Counted from the first letter of the stretch, positions 15,982 to 25,589 are shown. The stretch: DNA of 33,362 nucleotides from Actinomycetes bacterium (GCA_025358125.1 JANYKS010000116.1:1-33362); one strand, 5' to 3'. The notes: generated by a model from the sequence alone, not told the origin. Program-made: numbers and translations.

Positions 15982-16637
15982 CGCCCGTTCTCCTCGTTCG
16001 CCATTCGCGCCTGCACGTCTCGCCACAATGCGAAACCGAGCGCCGCCTGTGTCTCCTGGATCCGGTGGACACTGTCGGAGTTGACCATCAGGCAGTGCTT
16101 CACGTGTCGTGACTGCGCCATCTCGCCGCCCGAGTAGCCCGCGATGCCGATCGTCAGCATGCCCCGGTTTGCGGCTTCGGTGAACGCGTTCAGCAGGTTG
16201 CGGGAGTTGCCGCTCGTCGACAGGCCGATCGCGATGTCGTCGCTGCCGGCGTGTGCCATCAACTGCCGCGAGAACACGAGATCGAACCCGACGTCGTTAC
16301 CGAGGGCCGTCAGCACGGCGGAGTCGCCGACGAGGTTGCGCGCCGGCAGCGGTCGGCCCCACGGTGGCTCGATGAACAGCGCAGCGAGCGACGCCGCGTC
16401 CGTGGAACTGCCGCCGTTGCCGAACACGAACAACCGGCCACCTCGGGCGAATCGATCGGTCATCGCCGCAGCCGCTGCCCCGACTGCGGTAGCTGATTGC
16501 TCGAGCGTCACACGACGGAGTTCCGCGCTCGCCGCTGCCTTACCGCGTGCGGACTCGGCGAGGTCGATCAACAGCGCGCCGGCGTCGCGCTCGTCCGCCT
16601 CGATGAACGGATAGAGGAAGTCGGTGCGTTCGGTCAT
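15978..16637 (-). CDS. SIS-domain protein (GmhA-like)
   Basis: A 219-aa single SIS-domain protein similar to phosphoheptose isomerase GmhA. It has FVFGNGGSSTDAASLAALFI near residue 75 and IGLSTSGNSRNLLNAFTEAA near residue 145, the sugar-phosphate-binding loops. The C-terminus has VHRIQETQAALGFALWRDV, close to the GmhA signature with its Glu and Gln. In GmhA it would turn sedoheptulose 7-phosphate into glycero-manno-heptose 7-phosphate, but no other heptose genes are nearby. From memory, GmhA-like proteins recur in actinobacterial-type hydrogenase loci, so a maturation role is more likely. It starts at ATG 16637, one base after the fusion gene's stop, and overlaps hypE by ATGA. Confidence 0.85.
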   Translation of the reverse strand: MTERTDFLYPFIEADERDAGALLIDLAESARGKAAASAELRRVTLEQSATAVGAAAAAMTDRFARGGRLFVFGNGGSSTDAASLAALFIEPPWGRPLPARNLVGDSAVLTALGNDVGFDLVFSRQLMAHAGSDDIAIGLSTSGNSRNLLNAFTEAANRGMLTIGIAGYSGGEMAQSRHVKHCLMVNSDSVHRIQETQAALGFALWRDVQARMANEENGR

Positions 16638-16638
16638 G

Positions 16639-17376
16639 TCAAGGCAGCACTGCGATGGCAACACCGGCGTGGATCAGCACGAGATCGCCCGGCGCGACCG
16701 CGTCGAGGATCATCGTGTCGATCATCTCGACGCCCCGCGCCGTACGCACGCTGAAAGAGGAGGGGCCGTTCGTGGCGATCACTTCGCCGAGTCGGCCTTC
16801 GTCCGAGCAGGTGATGCAGACCTCGCCGTCCCCGCACTCCGCCTCGTCGGTTGCAGCGAGCAACCCGGGATGTTCGAAGCAGACGTGGGTCAGCTCCCAC
16901 AACACGTGATAGAGCAGCACCATCCGGCCATCGTGCACGGCCAGGCCCTTCTGCTCGTCGTCGTCGTCATCGACCCACAGGATGTGATCTGCGGCCCGCG
17001 CCGTCGGCGGCTCACCGGCGCCGATCCAGATGGTCATTGCGCCCCAGGCCTCGGCGCGGCGCATAACGGCGAGCGTCGAGGAGGAGTCGCCGCTGCTCAC
17101 GGCGAGTACGACGTCGCCCGATCGCACCAGCGATCGAAGCACGACCGCCGGATCCGATGCGTCGACGCTCACCGCTGGCAACGCCCGTTTGCCGACCAGC
17201 ACCGGGTGCACGAACTCGACCGCGACATGACGGGCGTGCTCGGGCCACTCGGGAGCGATGCACCACAGCGTGCCTCCTCCGGCGAACCGCCGGGCAAGCG
17301 ACAGCGCAGCGATCGCGAGCGGGTCACCGATGTCGACATCGCGGCCGCCGCGGAGATCCTCTGCCATGGCCGTCAT
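16639..17376 (-). CDS. SIS-HypC fusion protein
   Basis: A 245-aa protein with two parts. Residues 1-180 are a SIS-like domain (DPLAIAALSLARRFAGGGTL; VVLAVSSGDSSSTLAVMRRA). It ends with an acidic DDDDDE stretch and HVLWELTHVCFEHPG. Residues 186-245 are a HypC/HupF domain: CITCSDEGRLGEV, GVEMIDTMILDAVAPGDLVL and IHAGVAIAVL. In normal HypC the working Cys is residue 2; here the candidate Cys187 and Cys190 are internal. It is the first gene of the long operon, starting at ATG 17376 with GGAGG eight bases upstream and a promoter candidate beyond. Being next to a second SIS protein suggests a SIS heteromer carrying a HypC arm (inference). Confidence 0.85.
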   Translation of the reverse strand: MTAMAEDLRGGRDVDIGDPLAIAALSLARRFAGGGTLWCIAPEWPEHARHVAVEFVHPVLVGKRALPAVSVDASDPAVVLRSLVRSGDVVLAVSSGDSSSTLAVMRRAEAWGAMTIWIGAGEPPTARAADHILWVDDDDDEQKGLAVHDGRMVLLYHVLWELTHVCFEHPGLLAATDEAECGDGEVCITCSDEGRLGEVIATNGPSSFSVRTARGVEMIDTMILDAVAPGDLVLIHAGVAIAVLP

Positions 17377-17424
17377 TGGTCGTACCTCCGTCAAGCCGCG
17401 CCGGGCGCGGTCGTCATCGCTCGG

Positions 17425-17453
17425 ACAGTACGCCTTTCCACCCGTGCCAGCAA
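17425..17453 (-). promoter_or_regulatory. Candidate promoter for the SIS-HypC/hypEF operon
   Basis: On the minus strand TTGCTG (17448-17453) and TACTGT (17425-17430) are 17 bases apart. The start codon at 17376 lies about 50 bases further on with a GGAGG. The site is in the 133-base gap shared with the divergent PAS gene, so both could be controlled here. Confidence 0.45.
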
Positions 17454-17509
17454 GGGCAGACATCGCGCCGGTCGATGCGCGGACAATGGCGCGATAGTGT
17501 TCGATCACC

Positions 17510-18436
17510 ATGAGGGATCCGATCGAGGATGTGGCCGATGCGGTGCTCGTGTTGGCAAAGGATGGTCGGGTCGTCCGCGCGACGCCCGCTGCCGCCGAGA
17601 TTCTCGGCGTCGCGCCGGGCGAGCTCCTCGGCCGCACCGTCAGCCTCGTCGAGAGCGCCAGCGGCAACCGCGAGGGCGGCTTCAGCGGGCGGGCGGTGCT
17701 CGACATCTTCGCCGATCTTTCGAGCCTCGCGTTGTTCAGCCAGGACACAACCGGCCACATCGTCAGTTGGAACCGAGGCGCAGAACGGATCTTCGGCTAC
17801 TCCGAGGACGAAGTTGTCGGCCACGCGCTGAGAATGTTGGCGCCCAAGCACTTGCGTGCCGACCTGGAGTCGGTCCAAGAACGAGTCGCAGCGGGAGAAC
17901 GCGTCGAACGAGAGTTCACCGAGATACGGCGCAAGGACGGCATGCCGATTCCGATCGCGCTCTCCGTGTCCGCTGTCACCGGAGCATCCGGCGCATTCAT
18001 GGGTGCGGTCGGCGTTGCCCAAGAGCTCACCGAAACCCGCCTCGCACAGGCTGCGCTGGCCGAGGTGGAGCAGCGGTTCCGGGAGTGGGAGGCGCTCGCG
18101 CACGTCGGCCGCTGGCTGTGGGACGTCGGCAGCGACGCGGTGCAGTGGAGCGACGAGCTCCACCGCATGCACGGGGTCGACCCACGCGACTTCGACGGCA
18201 CGCTCGACGCGCACCTCAGCGTGGTGCACCCTGACGACCGCGATCGCGTCCGCTCGTTGATGGAGGGTGCCGTGGCGACGAGTCAGCCGTACGAGGACGT
18301 GTACCGCGTGGTGGGCGCCGACGCAGTGACACGCTCGTTCGCAACGCGCGCCGAACCAGCCGTCGGCTCGTCAGGTGATGTCGTCGGCGTGCGCGGCGTC
18401 AGCCACGACGACACGCTCAGCGCCCTCCGACGATGA
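17510..18436 (+). CDS. Three-PAS-domain protein without output domain
   Basis: A 308-aa cytoplasmic protein with about three PAS folds. PAS1 covers residues 5-65 (ADAVLVLAKDGRVVRATPAA, LGVAPGELLG). PAS2 covers about 75-175 (DTTGHIVSWNRGAERIFGYS; EIRRKDGMPIPIALSVS). PAS3 covers about 195-300 (GRWLWDVGSDAVQWSDELHR, VVHPDDRDRVRSLM). It ends SHDDTLSALRR with no kinase, GGDEF, HTH or other effector, and no membrane segment. PAS domains sense redox, oxygen or small ligands. It is divergent from the hydrogenase operon and its end overlaps the convergent small membrane gene by 20 bases. The start ATG at 17510 has no strong Shine-Dalgarno. It may be a partner-type sensor, or a truncated kinase; I see no decayed kinase remnant downstream. 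Confidence 0.85.
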   Translation: MRDPIEDVADAVLVLAKDGRVVRATPAAAEILGVAPGELLGRTVSLVESASGNREGGFSGRAVLDIFADLSSLALFSQDTTGHIVSWNRGAERIFGYSEDEVVGHALRMLAPKHLRADLESVQERVAAGERVEREFTEIRRKDGMPIPIALSVSAVTGASGAFMGAVGVAQELTETRLAQAALAEVEQRFREWEALAHVGRWLWDVGSDAVQWSDELHRMHGVDPRDFDGTLDAHLSVVHPDDRDRVRSLMEGAVATSQPYEDVYRVVGADAVTRSFATRAEPAVGSSGDVVGVRGVSHDDTLSALRR

Positions 18437-18680
18437 GCCTCACCCGCGCGACGAGATCGGTCGGCGCACCGGGCTCGTCGGTCCGCTCCCGCGCCCGTTC
18501 CACCATTGCCGCCATCTCCCGCAGCGAGTGGGCGGCGTGGGTGCGCACCGCCTTGACGAAGTCGTGGAACTCGTCGGATTCACGGATCGCGTGAACGGCA
18601 TCGACCACCTCGTCAAGGCTTTCGCCCCCGGCCCGTGAGCCCATCACATACCCGGCGGCGAAGACCAGCAGCAGTCCCAT
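18417..18680 (-). CDS. Small membrane-anchored protein (87 aa), copy 2
   Basis: Paralogue of the 83-aa protein at 4566-4817. It begins MGLLLVFAAGYVMGSRAGGE, one glycine-containing membrane helix. The soluble helix contains VHAIRESDEFHDFVKAVRTH, and the tail is charged. A purine-rich Shine-Dalgarno (AAAGGGGAAGTC) lies before the ATG. It sits 35 bases downstream of the PadR-YceI gene on the same strand and likely shares its transcript. Function unknown; the repeated neighbourhood with a YceI domain is the main clue. Its 3' end overlaps the end of the convergent PAS gene. Confidence 0.8.
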   Translation of the reverse strand: MGLLLVFAAGYVMGSRAGGESLDEVVDAVHAIRESDEFHDFVKAVRTHAAHSLREMAAMVERARERTDEPGAPTDLVARVRLIVGGR

Positions 18681-18715
18681 GACTTCCCCTTTCTCTGTGT
18701 TGCTCCCGCTCCCCG

Positions 18716-19825
18716 TTACAGCCCATTAGCCCCATGAGACCGGCTCGGCTGCTCGAGTTCTGCTTCGAGCTGCAACTTTACGACGACATCCGGATAGATC
18801 CGCAACATCAACACCGTCGGCGATGCAATGCCGAAGTCGCGAATGTCGACCACCTGCTCGCCGCGCACCACCATCGTGTGATCCGACGACATGACCACCG
18901 CGACGGTTCCGTCGAGCGGCCTTTTGACCCCGTGGAAGGTCATTTCGCCGACGAGCCGGTAACGCCCGCTGGAGCCGAGGGCCGTGCACCCACGCAGCTC
19001 GAGGCTCACGCTGGGATGGCGGCGGGCATCGATCCGGCGCAACAACTCTGCGTCGTAGAGACTGTTCCCAGACTGCAGGCGTTCGACGTCCATCTGGAGA
19101 TGCGCCGTCGGGAGAGGCTGTGGGCAGATCCGGCGACCGGCGACGGACGCTTCGATGACGCCGGCGACGCCGATCGCGCCGAAGGTGATCGGCCCGACCG
19201 ACGAGCGGGCGTCGATCAACACGACCGACCGGTCCGGCACGACTCGGAACCGGATCACCTCGGGGCGCCGGGAATCGATGTCCGCCGGATCGCAGCCGAT
19301 CTCGGCCCAGGCATCGGGCCCAGCCGCTGACAACGAGGACCGTCGGCTCCGATCGATCCGAGATGTCGACGAAACCGGTGACCACGGTGTTGCCGTCACC
19401 GCGTGCCAACCACCCTCGACCTCCGCGAGAACCGCGTCGACGGTGCCACTGGCCACGTAGCGGCGAAGCACTCGATCAAGTCCGTCGCGCTCCTGCTTGA
19501 TCACGCCCATCCAGGAGCGCAGCACCTGCTCGCCCTCTTCGGTCAGGCAGTATGCACGGCGGCCCTGTCCGGCCCGCGGCGCCTCCGGCGACGAACCGAC
19601 CAGTCCGTCGAGTTCGAGTTGGGCGAGCGCCCGGTACACGCTCGGCCGATCGACGTGACCCACCCGCAACTCGTCCACACCCTTGGCCAGGCTGTAGCCG
19701 TGCTGCGGTGCCTCGGCCAGGAGGAGCAGGATCGCGGGGAGCAGGAAGTGTCGCGGCGCTGCCAACTCGAACCGGGAACGTCGGCTCGGCTGCCAGCCGA
19801 CTGTCGTAGCATTGTGCTCGGTCAT
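18716..19825 (-). CDS. PadR-type regulator fused to a YceI domain
   Basis: A 369-aa protein. The N-terminal domain (about 25-115) is a PadR winged helix: FLLPAILLLLAEAPQHGYSL, VDRPSVYRALAQLELDGLVG and GRRAYCLTEEGEQVLRSWMG. A linker of about 75 residues follows. The C-terminal domain (about 195-360) is YceI-like and clearly related to the protein at 5127-5639. Shared motifs are VLIDARSSV, LQSGNSLYDAELLRRIDARR, GEMTFHGVKRPLDG and DIRDFGIASPTVLMLRIYPD. The fusion looks like a transcription factor with a lipid or quinone-sensing barrel as its ligand domain (inference). It is divergent from hypA across a 105-base gap, and is followed by the small membrane protein, so hypA and its own operon are the obvious targets. 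The reading frame is intact across the junction. Confidence 0.87.
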   Translation of the reverse strand: MTEHNATTVGWQPSRRSRFELAAPRHFLLPAILLLLAEAPQHGYSLAKGVDELRVGHVDRPSVYRALAQLELDGLVGSSPEAPRAGQGRRAYCLTEEGEQVLRSWMGVIKQERDGLDRVLRRYVASGTVDAVLAEVEGGWHAVTATPWSPVSSTSRIDRSRRSSLSAAGPDAWAEIGCDPADIDSRRPEVIRFRVVPDRSVVLIDARSSVGPITFGAIGVAGVIEASVAGRRICPQPLPTAHLQMDVERLQSGNSLYDAELLRRIDARRHPSVSLELRGCTALGSSGRYRLVGEMTFHGVKRPLDGTVAVVMSSDHTMVVRGEQVVDIRDFGIASPTVLMLRIYPDVVVKLQLEAELEQPSRSHGANGL

Positions 19826-19879
19826 TGCTGCCCCCGGACCACTTCAGCGAAGCGGTGGCGTTGCATGAATTGCGTCCTT

Positions 19880-19910
19880 CCTATATTCCCCGTGGCCGAT
19901 TGTCAAGACA
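19880..19910 (-). promoter_or_regulatory. Candidate promoter and operator in the padR-yceI/hypA gap
   Basis: On the minus strand TTGACA (19901-19906) and TATAGG (19880-19885) are separated by 15 bases, a little short. The -35 is embedded in a small dyad, TGTC-AA-GACA (19901-19910), a possible operator half-site pair for the PadR fusion. The dyad is short, so this is a lead only. Confidence 0.35.
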
Positions 19911-19930
19911 GCGTCCTCTATGCTGCGCCC

Positions 19931-20281
19931 GTGCATGAGGTGTCGATCTGCACCGCGATCGCCAAGATCGCACATCAGGCCGCGGCCGGACGGCCCGTCG
20001 AACGCGTCCGTGTCGATGTCGGTCACCTGCGCCAGGTGGTGCCGGACACGCTGTGCCACTGCTGGGAGATGGTGGTGTTCAACACGCCTCTCGACGGTGT
20101 GCCGCTCGAAGTCAGCGAGATCCCGGCGGTGATCGAATGCCGACAATGCGGGGCGCGCACGCAGCTCGACGAGCCGATCTTCCGCTGCGGATCGTGTGGG
20201 TCCACCGAAACGAGCGTGATGAGCGGCAACGAACTGTACGTGACGTCGCTCGACATCACGGCCGACGCCTCGGGTCCGTAG
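19931..20281 (+). CDS. hypA: Nickel chaperone HypA
   Basis: HypA inserts nickel into the hydrogenase large subunit together with HypB. The 116-aa protein begins MHEVSICTAIAKIAHQAA from a GTG at 19931; the essential MHE start with His2 (nickel ligand) fixes this start even though the frame is open far upstream. The zinc site has Cys70 and Cys73 (ECRQCGA) and Cys86 and Cys89 (RCGSCGS). It is the only hyp gene on the plus strand, divergent from the PadR-YceI regulator and convergent with hypB (30-base gap). Confidence 0.96.
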   Translation: MHEVSICTAIAKIAHQAAAGRPVERVRVDVGHLRQVVPDTLCHCWEMVVFNTPLDGVPLEVSEIPAVIECRQCGARTQLDEPIFRCGSCGSTETSVMSGNELYVTSLDITADASGP

Positions 20282-20311
20282 ACCGCGCGGTGCGGTCGCC
20301 GTCGCACCCGA

Positions 20312-21163
20312 TCATGAACCGATCGAAACCAGCCAGCTGCACCATTCGTCGAGTCCTTCGCCGGTCTTGGCCGACAGCTCGATCACCTCGACCCCCGGAT
20401 TGACGTCGTGGAGATTGGCGTAGAACCGGCCGAGCTCCACGTCGAGGTACGGCAGCAGGTCGATCTTGTTGATCACGACGAGATCGGCCGACCGGAACAT
20501 GACGGGGTACTTCAGCGGCTTGTCCTCACCCTCGGTCACGCTGAAGATCATGGCGCGCGCATCTTGGCCAACGTCGAACTCCGCCGGGCACACGAGGTTG
20601 CCGACGTTCTCCACGACCACGAGGTCGAGATCTGCGAGCGGCAGACGGGCCAGTGCCGACCGCACCATGGTCGCGTCGAGATGGCATTCACCGCCGAACC
20701 CGTTGGCGGTATTGACGAGCGACACCGGTGCGCCGAGGCCCGCCAGCCGTTCGGCGTCGAGCGAGGTCTCGATGTCACCCTCGATGATGCCGACCCGCGG
20801 TGACCCACCGAGGCGGATCAACGTTTCGCGCAGCAAGGTGGTCTTACCGGCACCCGGCGACGACATGAGGTTGACGACACGAACGCCGGCGCTGGCGAAA
20901 TCGGCGCGATTGGCGTCGGCTGTGCGATCGTTCTCGCCGAGGATCCGTTCCAGGACATCGACCCGCAGCGCTCCCGTCTCATAACCCGAGTGGTCACCGA
21001 CGAAGTTGCCCGACGCTTCGCCGGGGTCCAGATCGTGTCCGGCATGATCATCGTGTCCGGCATGATCATCGTGGCCGGCATGATCATCGTGGCCGGCATG
21101 ATCGTCGACACCATGATCGTGGGTGTGCCCGGTTCCGCCGGCATGATAGTGAAACCGACCCAT
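20312..21163 (-). CDS. hypB: Nickel-binding GTPase HypB
   Basis: HypB is the GTPase that drives nickel delivery with HypA. The 283-aa protein has a His/Asp-rich nickel-storage N-terminus (residues 5-45, with DHAGHD units). The P-loop SSPGAGKTTLL is at about 101-111. GDIETSLDAERLAGLG, GGECHLDATMV (nickel site) and NKIDLLPYLD follow. The C-terminal ELSAKTGEGLDEW is normal. The His-rich part is encoded by four 18-base direct repeats at 21032-21103. It has a monocistronic look: convergent with hypA on one side, head-to-tail with cbbR on the other. Confidence 0.97.
   Translation of the reverse strand: MGRFHYHAGGTGHTHDHGVDDHAGHDDHAGHDDHAGHDDHAGHDLDPGEASGNFVGDHSGYETGALRVDVLERILGENDRTADANRADFASAGVRVVNLMSSPGAGKTTLLRETLIRLGGSPRVGIIEGDIETSLDAERLAGLGAPVSLVNTANGFGGECHLDATMVRSALARLPLADLDLVVVENVGNLVCPAEFDVGQDARAMIFSVTEGEDKPLKYPVMFRSADLVVINKIDLLPYLDVELGRFYANLHDVNPGVEVIELSAKTGEGLDEWCSWLVSIGS
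21032..21103. repeat. Four tandem 18-bp repeats in hypB
   Basis: Units start at 21032, 21050, 21068 and 21086. The first two read ATCGTGTCCGGCATGATC and the last two differ by one base (GTGG for GTGT). Each unit encodes one His-Asp-rich six-residue block of the HypB metal-binding tail, so copy number would set nickel-buffering capacity and could vary by slippage. Confidence 0.9.
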
Positions 21164-21248
21164 TGGCCCTCCCTTGAGGTTCTACTCGGCGCGAAACCTA
21201 CACCGATCGCGTCGAGTGTCAAGCGCGAACGTGGCGCCGCGTGGGCGG

Positions 21249-22151
21249 TCACGGGAAGTGAGCGGCGCCACAATCGGCAAGGAACTCCCAGAACAACTCG
21301 CCCGCCGGCCCCAGCCGCTTCGAGGGGCGGCGGACCACGAACCACTCGCGGACGATCGGGAACCCGGCGACGTTGACCACGACCAGGCGCCCATCTTCGA
21401 TCTCGGCGGCAACAGTGTGGGCGGAGATCAAGGCAATGCCGAGATCGGCGATCACGGCTTGTTTGATCGTCTCGTTGCTGGCGATCTCCATGCCGATGCG
21501 CGGTTCGATACCGGCGGTCGCGAAGAAGCGCTCGGCCAGCGACCGCGTCCCCGACCCGTGCTCGCGCACGAGGAACGTTTCGTCCCCCAGTCGGCGCTGG
21601 GTGATGCGCGCGCTGCCGGCGAGCGAGTGCCGCGGCGATGCGATGATTACGTGTGGGTGCTCGCCGATGGGAGCGATGACGAGATCGAGTTCAGCCGGGG
21701 GGCGCCCCATGATCGCGAGATCGAGTTCGAAATCGGTCAAGGAGCGAACCGTCTCGTCGCGGTTGCCGATGACGAGCCGGATGTCGACCTCTCGATGGGT
21801 GGCCCAGAAGGCCGCCAGCAACTGCGGCGCGAAGTACTTTGCCGTCGAGACGGCCCCGAAGACCAACGTACCCGAGCGCCCATCGCGCAAGGCATCGAGC
21901 AGGCGATCGCAGCTCGTCAGCTCGGCCTCGATCCGCGCCGTCGTGGCAAGCAGTTCACGGCCTGCATCGGTGGGGTGTAGGCCGCGATCGGTGCGCTGAA
22001 CGAGCGCCATACCGACACCTCGCTCGAGCAGTCGCAGTTGCTGGGCGACGGCGGGAGGCGTGACGTGCAGTTGCTTCGCCGCCCCGGCGATGGTGCCCGC
22101 GTGAACAGTAGCGGCGAGTGAGCGCAACTGCTTCAAGGTCGTATCACCCAC
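21249..22151 (-). CDS. cbbR: LysR-type regulator, probable CbbR
   Basis: A 300-aa LysR regulator. The N-terminal winged helix reads LKQLRSLAATVHAGTIAGAA, HVTPPAVAQQLRLLERGVGM and RTDRGLHPTDAGRELL. The effector domain follows (GAVSTAKYFAPQLLAAF; FLVREHGSGTRSLAERFF; ASNETIKQAVIADLGIALIS). The GTAKYF-like and HGSGTR-like segments are typical of CbbR, which activates Calvin-cycle operons in response to metabolites such as NADPH or RuBP. It is divergent from the fbp-prk-cbbLSX operon across a 116-base gap, the classic CbbR arrangement. Start is GTG 22151 with GAGGAG five bases upstream. Confidence 0.9.
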   Translation of the reverse strand: MGDTTLKQLRSLAATVHAGTIAGAAKQLHVTPPAVAQQLRLLERGVGMALVQRTDRGLHPTDAGRELLATTARIEAELTSCDRLLDALRDGRSGTLVFGAVSTAKYFAPQLLAAFWATHREVDIRLVIGNRDETVRSLTDFELDLAIMGRPPAELDLVIAPIGEHPHVIIASPRHSLAGSARITQRRLGDETFLVREHGSGTRSLAERFFATAGIEPRIGMEIASNETIKQAVIADLGIALISAHTVAAEIEDGRLVVVNVAGFPIVREWFVVRRPSKRLGPAGELFWEFLADCGAAHFP

Positions 22152-22267
22152 GGCTGCTCCTCTGTCTCTTGGCCTCGCCCGTGCAGCATAGATGGAAAAG
22201 AATTTGTTTCGATGATGCGCAGATCATTGATCTTTACTTCGCCCCGGTCGTGCGTCAAGATCGACCC
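22152..22267. promoter_or_regulatory. cbbR/cbb operon divergent control region
   Basis: The gap is locally AT-rich for this genome. It contains TCATTGATCTTTA (22224-22236), matching the CbbR pattern TNA-N7-TNA. It also has the dyad GATCA-T-TGATC (22222-22232). A TATGCT (minus strand, near 22185-22195) could be the cbbR -10. I cannot fix the cbb operon promoter. Confidence 0.5.
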
Positions 22268-23233
22268 ATGCCCGTCGAACAGCTCATCCAACTGGACGCT
22301 CGTCTCGATTCGTGGTGTGAGGGAGATACGCGCCGCGACGAGATCGCGCGAACGGTGAAGGCCATGGCGTCGGCATGTTGCTCGATCGCGGCGATGCTCG
22401 CCGACGGCGAGCCCGCCGCCGACGCTCGCGCCCACGACGCGATCACCGCTGCGGCTGCGATCGCGCCGGTTGCCGAGCTCTGGACCGCATCGCTGGACTC
22501 GTCCGTCCGTACGGGCGGCGGTGGGTCGCTCGCGTTGGTGGTCAAGCCACTCGACGGCGCGCTCGGCCCGACGGGAATGCGCGGCACCATCTTCTCCATC
22601 CTGGGCGGTCCGGCTCCGTTCCTTGCAAGGGGACGGCGGCAGGTGGCAGCGGGCCTGGTCGTCTATGGGCCGGCAACGTCGCTAGCCCTGACCGTCGGCG
22701 CCGGGACGGATCAGTACCTGCTGAACGGCCGAACGGGTGAGGGCCGTTTCGTCCGCGCCCTCGGCCTGCCCACCTCCACTCGCGACTGTGCGATCGACGT
22801 GTCGAGATACCGCCGCTGGCCGGCATCCGTTCGGACCTACGTGGACGACCTGTTCGCCGGATCTGATGGTCCGAGGGGCGCGGACGCCGACCTTCGGTGG
22901 AGCGGCGTGCTCTCGGCGGACGCGCTGCGAATCCTCAACTGCGGTGGGGTGTTCGTGTCACCGCCCGAAGAGCGCGTCGGTGGCGCCGACGGCCGGCTGC
23001 GGCTGATCGACGAAGCGAACCCGCTCGCGTTCTTGGTCGAGCAGGCCGGTGGGATGGCCACCGACGGCACCGAACGGCTCCTCGACAAACGACCGTCCAG
23101 GCTCCAGCAACGCACACCGATGATCTTCGGCGACCCCTCGGCCGTGACGACGTTCGGCCACTACATGTCGAAGCAGCCGTACTCCGGCGAGCACTCCCCT
23201 CTCTTCGGCCGCCGCGGCCTCTTCCGGGCCTGA
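22268..23233 (+). CDS. Class I fructose-1,6-bisphosphatase-like protein with altered active site
   Basis: Position (first gene of a cbb operon) and fold motifs point to fructose-1,6-bisphosphatase, which would regenerate RuBP precursors. Recognisable parts are GTIFSILGGPAPFLARGRRQ, AAGLVVYGPATSLALTVGAG, DADLRWSGVLSADALRIL, NCGGVFVSPPEE and DEANPLAFLVEQAGGMATDG. The 321-aa length is close to normal. However, the metal-binding motif DPLDGSS is changed to KPLDGAL (Lys93 for Asp). The N-terminal GE-QK-LD segment and the SEE acidic pair are not evident. The Glu of DEANP is kept. This is unlike an ordinary active enzyme. It could be impaired, act on another sugar phosphate, or be regulatory. Start is ATG 22268. 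Prk follows after 5 bases. Confidence 0.85.
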   Translation: MPVEQLIQLDARLDSWCEGDTRRDEIARTVKAMASACCSIAAMLADGEPAADARAHDAITAAAAIAPVAELWTASLDSSVRTGGGGSLALVVKPLDGALGPTGMRGTIFSILGGPAPFLARGRRQVAAGLVVYGPATSLALTVGAGTDQYLLNGRTGEGRFVRALGLPTSTRDCAIDVSRYRRWPASVRTYVDDLFAGSDGPRGADADLRWSGVLSADALRILNCGGVFVSPPEERVGGADGRLRLIDEANPLAFLVEQAGGMATDGTERLLDKRPSRLQQRTPMIFGDPSAVTTFGHYMSKQPYSGEHSPLFGRRGLFRA

Positions 23234-23238
23234 TCGAG

Positions 23239-25576
<2,338 letters not shown>

Positions 25577-25589
25577 ACAGGAGAAGATC

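Noticed and set aside
16624-18234. 536-codon plus-strand open frame
   Set aside because: It spans opposite a SIS-HypC gene and then a different frame of the PAS gene; its translation is Arg-rich with no domain.
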